A DNA stretch of 64,000 bases from Parietichytrium sp. I65-24A (Eukaryota > Sar > Bigyra > Thraustochytrida > Thraustochytriidae). The notes under the pieces were generated by a model, which was given only the letters and a program-made list of their open reading frames with translations, was not told the DNA's origin and made no database searches. Shown here one piece after another: positions 1-9,298 of the stretch. Each line of letters begins with the position of its first letter. The first letter of the stretch is position 1. Location: the NCBI GenBank assembly GCA_012862575.1, contig BLSF01000003.1:1116001-1180000 (forward strand), written 5' to 3'. Position numbers and translations under genes: made by a program.

Positions 1-930
1 AAAAAACACGTAAAGCACTCGCCTCCGTCCCGTGCATGTGTCGAGATCTGTCTGGATGGCAAGTGTCGCTTAGTTGTGAGCGGATATGCGACATCTCTGG
101 AGAAGCGCGTTTTGCATGTCCGAAGCATTTCGAAGTGGGCGCCTGTTTGCCTGGGTCCATACGCACAGTGCAACGTGGTTCCGGACAATTTCACGTTTGT
201 GGCTGGCCAGATTGCGCTGGATCCAGCGACCATGGAGATCCCAGGCAACTTGGCTACTGCGCAGTCTCAACTCAAACTTGCGTTTCAACACTCTGAGGCA
301 GTTCTCGCATCGCAAAGTTTGTCGCTAGGAGACGCAGTTCGTATAGTTGTCTATGTTTCTTCTCGCGGTTCGTTGACATTTCCGCAGCTTGTCTCCAACC
401 TGCCGTCTTGTTTCCACCCAGCAGATGAGCGAATGCCTCCTATCGCACTGGTGCAGGTTCCCAGACTTCCTAAAGACGCTCTAGTGGAGGTAGAAGTACT
501 TGCTCACAAATCAAGCGCTTGCGAAAGCCAGAAAACCATTCTGGAGCCCATCAACCACCTTGGAACTGCCACTATCGGGGTTCACGTTCGAACGAGTCAC
601 ATTCACGTCAACGAATCGGTGGGCGCAGGTATGCTCACTGTTCACACAAGCTCAAACCTCGACAAAGTCTTGTTCGATCACTCTCTAGAACACATCTGTC
701 CCGAGATATTAAGTCTGCTCAGCAAGCGCGGTTTTGATCCGGTAAACTCCATCTGCACGATGTACTATGACAGCTCCCTTGCTCTAGGCGCCGCCCTCGT
801 CGCGAAGCTGGCGACAGAGCTGAATGTTAGTCCGGTGCCGGTGGACTGTATTGGAACGGAGGATTCTGAACGGGCACTCGTCTGCATCAACACTGTGTTT
901 TGCAAAACTCCGCGATCCGCAGAAGAATGA
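1..930 (+). CDS. DPH6: DPH6-type diphthine-ammonia ligase, C-terminal half (5' end outside window)
   Basis: The reading frame is open from base 1 to the stop at 928-930, so this is the 3' part of a longer gene; the GTG at 76 is not a start. The visible part is two RidA/YjgF-like (L-PSP) modules. The first, from about base 115, carries the SKWAPVCLGPYAQ signature and the FVAGQIALDP strand. The second starts near base 540 and is more divergent. This tandem RidA arrangement C-terminal to an ATP-pyrophosphatase domain is typical of fungal and plant Dph6, which amidates diphthine on elongation factor 2 in the last step of diphthamide synthesis. The catalytic ATP-binding domain would lie left of the window. 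The alternative, a free-standing double-RidA protein, is less likely given the open 5' frame. It is convergent with the next gene. Confidence 0.85.
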   Translation, partial: KKHVKHSPPSRACVEICLDGKCRLVVSGYATSLEKRVLHVRSISKWAPVCLGPYAQCNVVPDNFTFVAGQIALDPATMEIPGNLATAQSQLKLAFQHSEAVLASQSLSLGDAVRIVVYVSSRGSLTFPQLVSNLPSCFHPADERMPPIALVQVPRLPKDALVEVEVLAHKSSACESQKTILEPINHLGTATIGVHVRTSHIHVNESVGAGMLTVHTSSNLDKVLFDHSLEHICPEILSLLSKRGFDPVNSICTMYYDSSLALGAALVAKLATELNVSPVPVDCIGTEDSERALVCINTVFCKTPRSAEE

Positions 931-1372
931 CAAACACAATAGCGACCAAGTTGTAGAAGGATGTTTTAACAACCTTGCTCTTAAAACTGCTCTTACGTTT
1001 ACTTAAAAATTGGCTCAGATCGATATCTAACGTAAACATATCTCCAAATATTTAGCAACTTGACACGGAATAATTGAGCAAACAGCCGCGCTTCCGGACT
1101 GACGACAAGGCGCGTATAGGTCACGTTGTGACACTGAATCACAGGCGGTCTACGAAGCACGAAGCGGAGAGTGTTAGCGCCAATTTAATTTTACTTTGGT
1201 GTTAGTTACGGGCAGTGCGTAGGCTCAAGCCCACAACAGCAGCTGCCGCTAAAAGCAATCACACGACCACAACAGCATCTGCCGCCGAGAGCAATCGTGT
1301 GGAACAATCAGCAAGCTTTTCAAAAGCGAAACAATACAAAATGTACAAGTTAGTCTGGCCATCGCCTCTTGG
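931..1372. other. intergenic, between convergent genes
   Basis: This is the shared 3' flank of DPH6 and the first HIT-like gene. It is AT-rich just after the DPH6 stop, as expected for a 3' UTR. I see no gene, RNA or repeat in it beyond a short GCAGC/AACAGCA run near 1240-1290. Confidence 0.6.
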
Positions 1373-2449
1373 TCATGTCGATAAAGCCGGGGGATGAATT
1401 TGCTGCAGAAAATCTCGAGCGTTGATGCCCTCTTCGAGCTTTTGCAGGACTAATCTGGCCGGAACCCACTTGCTGCGGTAGACCTTCGATGCGCCAAATT
1501 CTGTCAAAGGGCCTACGAGAACGTGCATGTGCAAATAGCCCACGGAAGGCACGGCGTGAAACCCGAACTGAATGTGCGCCGGGTCCAACCAGTACTCGAC
1601 GGAGTGATTGCCGAGAACGTTGCCGGTGCCGAATTTAGCAATGAAGAAGGCGCGGTTTAGTGTTACATATTCTGTTGCCACTCGGATCATCTCTCTGACA
1701 AGATCTGCGTGCTTTGCCTCAAGATCGAAGACCCATCTGAGTTTAACGTTATTCGCTTTGGCATCGCGAGACTTTTGCATGGCGGGCGAACTTTCCGATT
1801 GTTCCATGGCTGGAATCACAAGCATGTGCCAAACCATGGACAAGTCTTTACCCCCCACACCACGGAACGCCAAAACACGACCTGACCGAGCATGAAACCC
1901 AGCGCGGTCGCCAGGCTTGCGCGGAAGCATGCACCCCGTGGCATAAGGTATGAAGGTGGATTCTCCAAGCTGAATCGCCTTCTCTGAAAGAAAGGGAGGC
2001 GCCATCTCAGACCAATCCTCAACGTAGCTGGGCAAGTCTCCCGCAACTTGCTCGTAGACACTAGCCTCCTTCTCTTGAAGAGCATCGTCAAGGAGGTAAT
2101 AGGCGACTTCACCTTTCGTTACATGGCGCTCCGGGAGCCTACGCCTCTTCCCGGCCGCCTCTCGCACTTCGGTACCAGCTGAGCTCGGTCCCGATGAGCT
2201 CTGAATCCTCTCGCAAAACTGATTAGCATCAACCAACCGACTTCTCGCGCAATCCGGGTCGCTCCCCAAAGCGGACTCGTCTGCAGCAGAGCGGATCATG
2301 CTTTCGTTCCCGGTCACGGTGGCGTTGGTCGACTTCAATTGTGATGCCTCGGCACCGCTGTCTCCTGCTGCAAGTTCTGCAGGACTTGTTTGCAAAGAAA
2401 CGGCAGCTTGCCTAGGCATCCTCTGCGCAGCTTGGACGTTGTCCAGCAT
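1373..2449 (-). CDS. HIT-like domain protein (paralogue 1)
   Basis: A 358-residue protein starting at the first in-frame ATG (2447-2449); the frame extends upstream only to a GTG. The N-terminal 130 residues are Ser/Ala/Arg-rich and probably disordered. The C-terminal half has a HIT-superfamily look: a hydrophobic strand ending LVIP (core of the fold), a later FDLEAKHADLVREM helix, and near the C-terminus GYLHMHVLVG, with His307 and His309 matching the last two histidines of H-x-H-x-H. The first His is Tyr (Tyr305). A Pro-Ser-Val-Gly lead-in recalls DcpS and aprataxin-type members. HIT proteins hydrolyse or transfer nucleotides, but the substrate cannot be assigned. It is paralogous to the protein at 5533-6384 on the same strand, across pyridoxal kinase. 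A GTACT palindrome lies about 330 bp upstream. Confidence 0.72.
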   Translation of the reverse strand: MLDNVQAAQRMPRQAAVSLQTSPAELAAGDSGAEASQLKSTNATVTGNESMIRSAADESALGSDPDCARSRLVDANQFCERIQSSSGPSSAGTEVREAAGKRRRLPERHVTKGEVAYYLLDDALQEKEASVYEQVAGDLPSYVEDWSEMAPPFLSEKAIQLGESTFIPYATGCMLPRKPGDRAGFHARSGRVLAFRGVGGKDLSMVWHMLVIPAMEQSESSPAMQKSRDAKANNVKLRWVFDLEAKHADLVREMIRVATEYVTLNRAFFIAKFGTGNVLGNHSVEYWLDPAHIQFGFHAVPSVGYLHMHVLVGPLTEFGASKVYRSKWVPARLVLQKLEEGINARDFLQQIHPPALST

Positions 2450-3102
2450 GCAACATTTCTTATTCAGCCGTAATCTCCTCAAGCGCCTTGCACTTGCACA
2501 AGTGCGCTCAGTAGTCTTCCTGCAGCACGAAAGCTCTCTCCAACACCCCAGCACTCCAGTGGGATTCAGTGGGTACTAGACCTTTTCGCTCTCTCCGCCT
2601 TCCCCAACTGAGCACTTTTCCACGCGCCAGTCGCGTTCCACTCCCAAGAGAGCCCAAGAAAGCCCAAGAAAGCCCAAACCGCTAGCCGTTTCCTGGCGTT
2701 CAACGTACGTTTCCTTGCGTTTCCTTGCGGAGCCGCGCACCCCCGGTGTATGCGATGATAGTGAATACGGTACCAGTACTGTACTCTCGCGAGTGTCGTT
2801 TCAACAGTGAACTGGACTTGTGTACCACGTGTCTAGGAAATGAACTAGCAACCAACTATGCTTGGAAAACACACTTGCATAGCATTGTATAGGCTAATAT
2901 AATGGTGTACTCGGTTTCTGCAGTTATGCATTTCGAGTAGATGTGGATTAGGAGAGGGAGCGGCGGTTTCATGCTTTCATTAGTAGTATGGTATTTACGG
3001 ATAGCAAAACCATTAGTGGACTCTTTACTCTTTCTCTAAAGCTATACAGTAACTGTCTCTAATTCGATGACGAAATCAACTCAAAGTCTTTTGAGATCAA
3101 AA

Positions 3103-3165
3103 ACCAGAATTCAGAATTCAGAATTCACAGAACAGAAAATTCAGGATTCAGAATTCAGAATACTG
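3103..3165. repeat. cluster of CAGAATTC-type short repeats
   Basis: Six or so near-copies of AGAATTCAGAATTC and variants lie head to tail. Related GAATTCTGAATTC blocks recur elsewhere in the window (around 20785, 24499, 33024, 36519, 45517 and 57419), always outside coding sequence. Confidence 0.6.
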
Positions 3166-3452
3166 AATGAAATTCTTTTTGTCAGCAAAGTTTGTTTTGT
3201 TGTTGATCGAGAGCAGATTGGCGCCTTTCATTCTGGGCTTGCAACGTCTTTGCCCGTCGCTGCAATGCCAACGCCGTGCGATCGAGGCGCATTGTGCGCC
3301 TTCTAGCTCTTCTAGCATCGGTCTGTTTGTATTGTGGAGATCAATCATCCATGAGCATGATCCCTGTCTCTCGTCATGATGATCACGATGATAATCAGAA
3401 GGTGAGAACGCAGAGTGCAATGGCTTGGAATGGATTCGTGTGCATGTACCGG

Positions 3453-3464
3453 GTACTGAGTACT
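3453..3464. promoter_or_regulatory. GTACTGAGTACT near-palindrome upstream of pyridoxal kinase
   Basis: Inverted GTACT/AGTAC arms about 400 bp upstream of the kinase start, followed by a half-site at 3471-3477. It belongs to the dispersed family described in the findings. A role as a protein-binding site is inferred. Confidence 0.4.
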
Positions 3465-3868
3465 GATTACCAGTACTTCTCCTTTCTCACGCACGAATTG
3501 ACTTGTGTGCGAAGTGTAGGGATTAGATGATTGATTAGAACATCTCAGCCACGGCCAAGTTGCGGTTGGGAGAAGCTGTCTCAGCCGGGCTGCTGACGGT
3601 GTCAGAGGGTCGGGAGTTACAGTTCAGTCATTCGCAATCTGTCCCTGTCTCCCTGTCTGCGAGCTTAGATTCACAGCCCCAGTCGTCCAAACTGTCTCGG
3701 TTGTCTCATTCGGTGGTGGACTTGAGGACTGACTGCGGCGCAGCAGTGCTTCAGTACCTTTTGGAAGAAGTAGTTTGTGCGTCTGGGATCGGTGGAGTAT
3801 CGGACTGACGGGCGCGCGGCGGAGCACTCGCTGCGCTTATAAGCTCATAGCAGCGTTGTGTGGGCCAG

Positions 3869-4942
3869 ATGGATGCACGGAGGGTATTGAGTATCCAGTC
3901 GCATACGGTGCACGGTAAGTCAATGAGAATTAAGGTTTGCCAAATTGTTCGCGGACGGCTGATGAAGAGTTCGCGTGCGGGTTTAATGCAGGGTATGTGG
4001 GGAACAAAAGCGCCGTCTTCCCCATGCAATTGCTAGGATTTGACGTGGACCCCATCAACAGCGTGCAATTTTCCAACCACACAGGGTACTCCAAAGGCTT
4101 TGAGGGTGACGTTTTGAATGGCGAGCAGCTCAGCAAGCTTGTTTTGGGCCTGGAAAAGAACGGATTGATCAGTGGGTATTCGCATCTGCTTACTGGGTAC
4201 ATTGGCTCCGTCTCGTTCTTGAGCAACGTCCTTGCAGTACACTCGCGGCTCAAGGAAGCCAACCCTGACCTGTTGTATTTCTGCGACCCAGTGCTTGGCG
4301 ACAAGGGAAAACTTTACGTCCCGGAGGAGCTGGTGGAGGTCTATCGATCAGAGGTGGTGCCAAGAGCTGGCGTACTAACCCCGAATCAGTTTGAACTGGA
4401 GTTGCTGACAGAGTCCAAAGTCACAGATCTTGAGAGTGCTTTGCAAGCTTTCCAAATCCTGCATTCGAGGGGGGTGAAGGTCGTGATACTGACCTCTTGT
4501 GAATTCAATGCGAACGAGGAAATGTTGCATCTCATCGCCAGCATCTCCCAGCCAACAGGTTCTCCAAAGGTTGTGGAGGCGCTGCAGCCCAAGATCGACG
4601 GGCATTTTACTGGCACTGGTGACTTGATTGCAGCCTTGCTTCTTGCTTGGTAAGTAGGCGAAATGCATTTGCAGTGGAGTGTTGTTTGGGCGGAACTTAA
4701 CATCGTACGAATCCTCCTTTTTCGCTTGCATCTATAATAGGACCGCACGGGAGCCGGATAACATTGAGCTTGCTATCAAAAAAGCCTGCACGTCCATGCA
4801 CGCTGTAGTGTCTAGGACCAAAAAAGCCAAAGACGAGGGTCTGAATCCGAATAACGAGCTGAGGCTCATTCAAAGCCGCGCGGATTTGGAGGACCCGAAG
4901 ATCGAGTCCAGCCCTATTCGTGTCTCTGTCCTGCGCGCTTGA
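3869..4942 (+). CDS. PDXK: pyridoxal kinase (three exons)
   Basis: Phosphorylates pyridoxal, pyridoxine and pyridoxamine in the cytosolic vitamin B6 salvage pathway. Exons are 3869-3914, 3992-4649 and 4741-4942, giving 301 residues, the usual length. Exon 1 encodes MDARRVLSIQSHTVHG and joins exactly to YVGNKSAVFPMQLLGFDVD, the conserved N-terminus; the long open frame starting at 3937 is an artefact of reading through intron 1. Both introns are GT-AG (77 and 91 bp, donors GTAAGT). Other signatures are NSVQFSNHTGY, DPVLGDKG, LTPNQFELELL and the ribokinase-type GTGD with catalytic Asp226. The last codon of exon 2 (TGG) is split by intron 2. It lies between two HIT-like paralogues on the opposite strand. 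Confidence 0.95.
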
Positions 4943-5532
4943 GTCCGCCATTAACTCTTTGCCAGACGCATCGTCGGGAGAAAAGGTACTGAAAATAGCT
5001 GGGCGTTCGACAACGATTTTGCCCGCCCTTGAAAGCAACAGAGGAACAGCATATGAGAGGGAGGTGGAGAGTACGCCTACGAGCTGCTGTTTCTTTCCGG
5101 GATATTTTAAATTAATTTATCGCACTTAGCCTTGTCAAGCAAACCTGAAATAAAGAAAGGCAATCCTCGGGACCTCTGAAAATTTTGAAACTGAATGCCG
5201 CAAACTTGTTGGCCTGGAGGCTTTAGCACTGAACAGTATATCGCAGAGAAACCGAAATTTAAAAGGAATGGGAGCGAGGTTAAAAATTACATTTCGTGGC
5301 TTCTCGATTCTAACATGGAGAGGTTGTGGTGCTCGCTTAGCTCACCACCCGCAACGCTTTTGGCCATTAAAACTTGGCTGGTTTCACCGGGATAGTGCGA
5401 AATTCGTTTTGTACATAGGAGAAGAGGGTCGGCAACCACCGCCCCATTACTAATTCTTTCTGAGAAATCCAGCTTCTGGAAAGATGTCTGCGATTTCTGG
5501 AAGAAAAAGAGGGCACAAGGTGCGAAAGCAAA
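4943..5532. other. intergenic, between convergent genes
   Basis: 3' flank of pyridoxal kinase and of the second HIT-like gene. Nothing recognisable; the small open frames look random. Confidence 0.55.
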
Positions 5533-6384
5533 TCAGAAGGCGTTCACGAGTGCGTTTGCGCCTTCAAAGTGCTGGTCCTCGGTGTGCTGTGGCTTGGCCA
5601 TGCCCAGTGCGTTAATCAGGATGGTCTCCATAGCCTTACCGTTTTCCAACACTTGAAGGACAGAGTCCAGAGGGATCCAACTATTTTTGTACTTTGGTTC
5701 AAAGCCGAACTCTGTCACCGGGCCCACGAGCATGTGCAGATGGATGTAGCCGACACTTGGCTGCGAGTGAAAGCCGAACTGTATGTTCTCCTCACGAAGC
5801 CAAAAGTCAAGCGGCTTGCCCTTGAACGTGGCCTTCTTCCCATTCTTTGCAGCAAACCACTTGAGATTTGCCCGAACGAAATCGAGCCCAACCTGTCGCA
5901 TTTGCCGAAGCAGTGCAGCGTGCCGGGGTTGGAGATCAAACACCCATCTGAGCTGAAGTGCCTCGGACTGGTGGTCAACTTGATTGTGCATGTATGTTGG
6001 GATTAGCAGGAGGTGGAATATTTTACTGAGGTCTTTGCCCGCAACGCCCTGAAAGCCGAGTACGTCCCTGGACTTGACCAAAAACCTGCGCTCCCCAGTC
6101 TCGTACGGCTTCGCAGGCAGTGACCTTTCCTGCGCAATTGGCACGAAGATGTTCTTTCCGATGTTTTCTGCCTGCTCGGAGAGCTGTGCATTGGTAAAAT
6201 CTACCATCGTTGTGTACTTGCCGTTCGAGCAGTCTGGACTCTCCAGTTGATCTTCTCCGCAACACAGGTCCTTGGCTGGGTCCAACAACACGAGCTCCAT
6301 CGTTCTGCCTTGCGAACAGCTTTTGGGTACTAAAGCTCCGAGAAAGCGCCGGAGTCCGCGACCTTGGGCTCCAATCTTTGCCAT
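5533..6384 (-). CDS. HIT-like domain protein (paralogue 2)
   Basis: A 283-residue protein starting at the ATG 6382-6384; Met29 is an alternative start. It aligns along its length with the 1373-2449 protein. Shared blocks include the F-x-G-V-x-GKDLS strand followed by LLIP, the LRWVFDLQPRHAALLRQM segment, the NIQFGFHSQPSVGYIHLHML block, and the VTEFG tail. His215 and His217 form the HIT-type histidine pair, again with Tyr in the first position. It lacks the long disordered N-terminus of its paralogue. The N-terminus here (basic, Arg/Leu-rich) could be a weak organelle presequence if translation starts at Met1. Function beyond HIT superfamily is unknown. The conserved WVFDL and VTEFG blocks define a subfamily that I cannot name. 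Confidence 0.72.
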   Translation of the reverse strand: MAKIGAQGRGLRRFLGALVPKSCSQGRTMELVLLDPAKDLCCGEDQLESPDCSNGKYTTMVDFTNAQLSEQAENIGKNIFVPIAQERSLPAKPYETGERRFLVKSRDVLGFQGVAGKDLSKIFHLLLIPTYMHNQVDHQSEALQLRWVFDLQPRHAALLRQMRQVGLDFVRANLKWFAAKNGKKATFKGKPLDFWLREENIQFGFHSQPSVGYIHLHMLVGPVTEFGFEPKYKNSWIPLDSVLQVLENGKAMETILINALGMAKPQHTEDQHFEGANALVNAF

Positions 6385-9298
6385 AATGGATTTGGGTCTG
6401 GTGTTCCTCTCGGGTTGCCGGCATGGTACGGGTTGCTACATTGCTCTCTCTGCGGCCCATCGGCCCATGCACTCGCTACTCGTGAAAATATAAACTTGTA
6501 CGCCTCCTTTTCTCTCATGCCCGTATGTGCTCGTACAGTACTCGCTTGGTTCAACTAGCTAGCTGGATCGTTTGCATCCTCGTGAGTCCAGGTGAGCAAC
6601 AAAAATTGATGGTAGTTCCACCCGTAACCCATCGACACCTGCTGCGCCAGTGAGGCATAGTGATTAGGTTGAGGCAGTGCTCCTTCCCCATGACCACACA
6701 CTTGCACTTCTTGCACTTGCCTGGTCTTACATCCGGGATTTTCATGACCTGTCAATACGACAGTTCAGTGTCGACCCAGCCAATCGTCGATGTAGAAGGT
6801 CCGAAACTGCGTCTACAACTGCACAGAGAACTGTTTATGTTTGTGTTGCGTTTGAGCCTGAAGTGTGTTCATTTAATTTGACAGTGAATGCATTGTTCAA
6901 TGAAATGAACATGTGCTGATGCTTTTGATTTTCTCTTTACAGTATGCGTTGCCGAACTTTCGCTGGCCACAAGAAAAAACATGGCGATTTATCTTTCTGT
7001 GCTCCCGACTGGATAGCACTACTTATCGACTGGAGTAGCACTTTCAGTGTGCGCTGCTTCATCACCAATTCTGGTAGGAGACCTTAAGGAGAAAGGTGGG
7101 CTAGACGTACATAACGGCTCATAAGATTGTACTGTCTTTTGCGAAACGCGGCAGCGGGTCTTATGGAAACAGTGAGTGTTTGCTACAGAGAATAGTTCTC
7201 TGCTCGCGCACGTGCGAGGTAGAAGATAGCTACCGGAATTTGTAAGAACAGTGGCCATTTTCTTTTTTCCCGCTGAGTGCTAATCGGGTAGCCGAATCGT
7301 AGTGCGGTACGGAATAGTAGTTTTTTATGAGTTACCCTGGGACTTTGAAATGTCGGAAACCCAAAAGCTGCCCAAAACAACCTCGGTTTGGGCACAGAGC
7401 ATTACAGAGCTTCGTTTACTTGCCACGAATGCCAGGAGCTCAAATCGTCAAGGGATGGCAAGGCATGTCAAGGGTCTCAGGGCCAGTACAAGCTGAGTAG
7501 CTCTCGCCGTGGCCGATGGCTGATGGTCGGGCTCCTGATGATCGATGGATATCGATGGCACGGATGGGGTAGGACTCGAAGCCGCGTTTTGCAGTGTCGC
7601 ATTCACATTCATCTTCCGCATTCACATTTGTGTTTTACCTCTTTATGATCATTTCGTGATCACACTGATTGGTCGACTTATCCGATCGAAAAGCTTACGG
7701 CGTGTGTTTTGAATTGATGTTTTGATTGAATCGCTTCAGATCGACCAATGGAAAGATACATGCGTATACTTTTCGATGGGGTTGGCAGACTTGCCGCTTG
7801 CGATGGGATGCAGCGACTCACCTAAATTCTCTGTTGGAGAAATGGCGAGTTCAAATCCTTCTCACAACCTTTCGCAAGGTACTGTACTCACAGTCAGTAA
7901 AGCATGAGAAGCGGATCAGGTAGTCTTTCAGTACGAAGCCGAGAACCAAGGAGCCACGAAGTGCAGCTTAAAGAAACCCTATCGGAAGGTGGGGTGGCCG
8001 AGAACCAGCGCGTCGAGAACCCTTTTCGCTTCAAATTGTTCACGAATCACCACTTCCGTATTGATTGTTCCCACTTGTTCCTCAGCGCTCTCAAATATCC
8101 AAGTCGAGAACATCGACAATGCACAGTACATGTGCAAGATCAAGACCTGCGAAGGAGAGTTCAACGATCATCGGCCAGGCTGGCCAGGCCGAGCATCCGC
8201 GGTTGATCTCAGGCGTGCAAGCAGCCATTGTGGTGCAACAATGGCAAATCAATCATTTTTTATACATAAGGCCGAGTCTCGGCATTTATGAGCCGCGAAT
8301 TTCCGAGCACTGCGAGCAGTCCAGTTCCTTCCAAGACCATCCCCACGACAACTGTTGAGAGTGTTGAGCGTGTTGAGCGTGTTGAGCGAAAGACTTTTCT
8401 GACTCTGACGAGCTTTGTACTAGACAACTCGGAGCCAGCTTGCGCGGAGGCTTTCGAGAGCTCATCACAGAGCTCCGCAAGGAAGGAGTCCTTGAACGGT
8501 GTCTTCTGACATTTGATCACGTGCATTTGATCTTGAAATCACTCCGATTCAAATCAAAACCAAACGTGAATGTCGCGAATGTCATCTCGTTTTTCGTTAC
8601 CGTCGAGAGTAGGCCTCCCCTAGCCCTCTCCAAAGACAGACTCGGACGTGTCCGTCGAGCAACCTTTTACATCAACCGCTATACCACTCCTATGCAATCA
8701 CCCAACCCGTCTTTCCTTGGTTCCTAGCCGCTCATCTAACGATTGCATAGTGTTTGGAATACCGCGGGTCTACACCCGTATAGGCCTTAGAAGATCGACT
8801 AGCGCACCGTCCCACTCCCATGTAGCCCTCTTCTACTAGGACCACTAGTTCCCCACGGAGACGAACAGACGGACTACCCAATTCCGTAACCACCGCTACC
8901 TCCACACCAATCTAAATCTAACAACCTCCCCATAGCCAATGCAATAACACCCGCCTAGCACCCCCTCACCATCTTAGTCCATCATAACTGACCCCTACTC
9001 CGTCGGTGACGAAGGCGAAGAAGCGAGGAGGATGGGAGGGCTATCCGTTTGCTACCCAATACGTTAGGAAGGCGTTGGGAAAAGGTGGGGAGAAAAAGCG
9101 TTGCTGTGGCTGTGTGTTGGGTCCGCGGACACCAAAAGCGAACGATTCACGGCAGTCCCACCGCCGCAGACGTTGCGAAACTCGCCGAATTCGTCCCACG
9201 AGCACGACTGCGAGACTGCGATATTGCGAGAGTGTGAGACTGCGAGAGTGTGAGGGTGTGAGAGTGTGAGAGTGTGAGAGGCGAGATAAGAGAGGGAG
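6385..9298. other. gene-poor 2.9-kb interval
   Basis: No convincing gene. A minus-strand frame ending at 6555 has a protein-like stretch (positions about 6555-6690, Gln/Asn/Tyr-rich, ending before a TAG) that could be a terminal exon, but no upstream exons could be joined. GTACT half-palindromes occur at about 6533 and 7879. From about 8570 to 9000 the base composition changes, with many CTA/TAG triplets, CCTCC-type runs and no frames. The last 70 bases are a GTGAG-rich minisatellite abutting the acetolactate synthase start. Confidence 0.5.
9228..9292. repeat. GAGAGTGTGAG minisatellite in the acetolactate synthase 5' leader
   Basis: About six imperfect copies of a 10-bp GAGTGTGAGA unit end a few bases before the ATG at 9299, so they lie in the leader or core promoter. 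Purine-rich on the plus strand. Confidence 0.7.

Larger units (their letters stand above)
2450..3868. other. intergenic, divergent promoter region of HIT-1 and pyridoxal kinase
   Basis: No credible gene. It holds a GTACT palindrome near 2774-2784 and another at 3453-3464, a cluster of CAGAATTC-type repeats at about 3103-3165, and short direct repeats of GAAAGCCCAA near 2650-2680. The open frames here are short and lack protein-like composition. Confidence 0.6.

Noticed and set aside
3937-3991. ATG at 3937 as the pyridoxal kinase start
   Set aside because: It lies in intron 1; splicing 3914 to 3992 restores the conserved N-terminus from the ATG at 3869.
7840-7870. GTTCAAATCC string as a possible tRNA T-loop
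   Set aside because: No complementary T-stem or cloverleaf can be drawn around it. No tRNA or rRNA was found by eye anywhere in the window.
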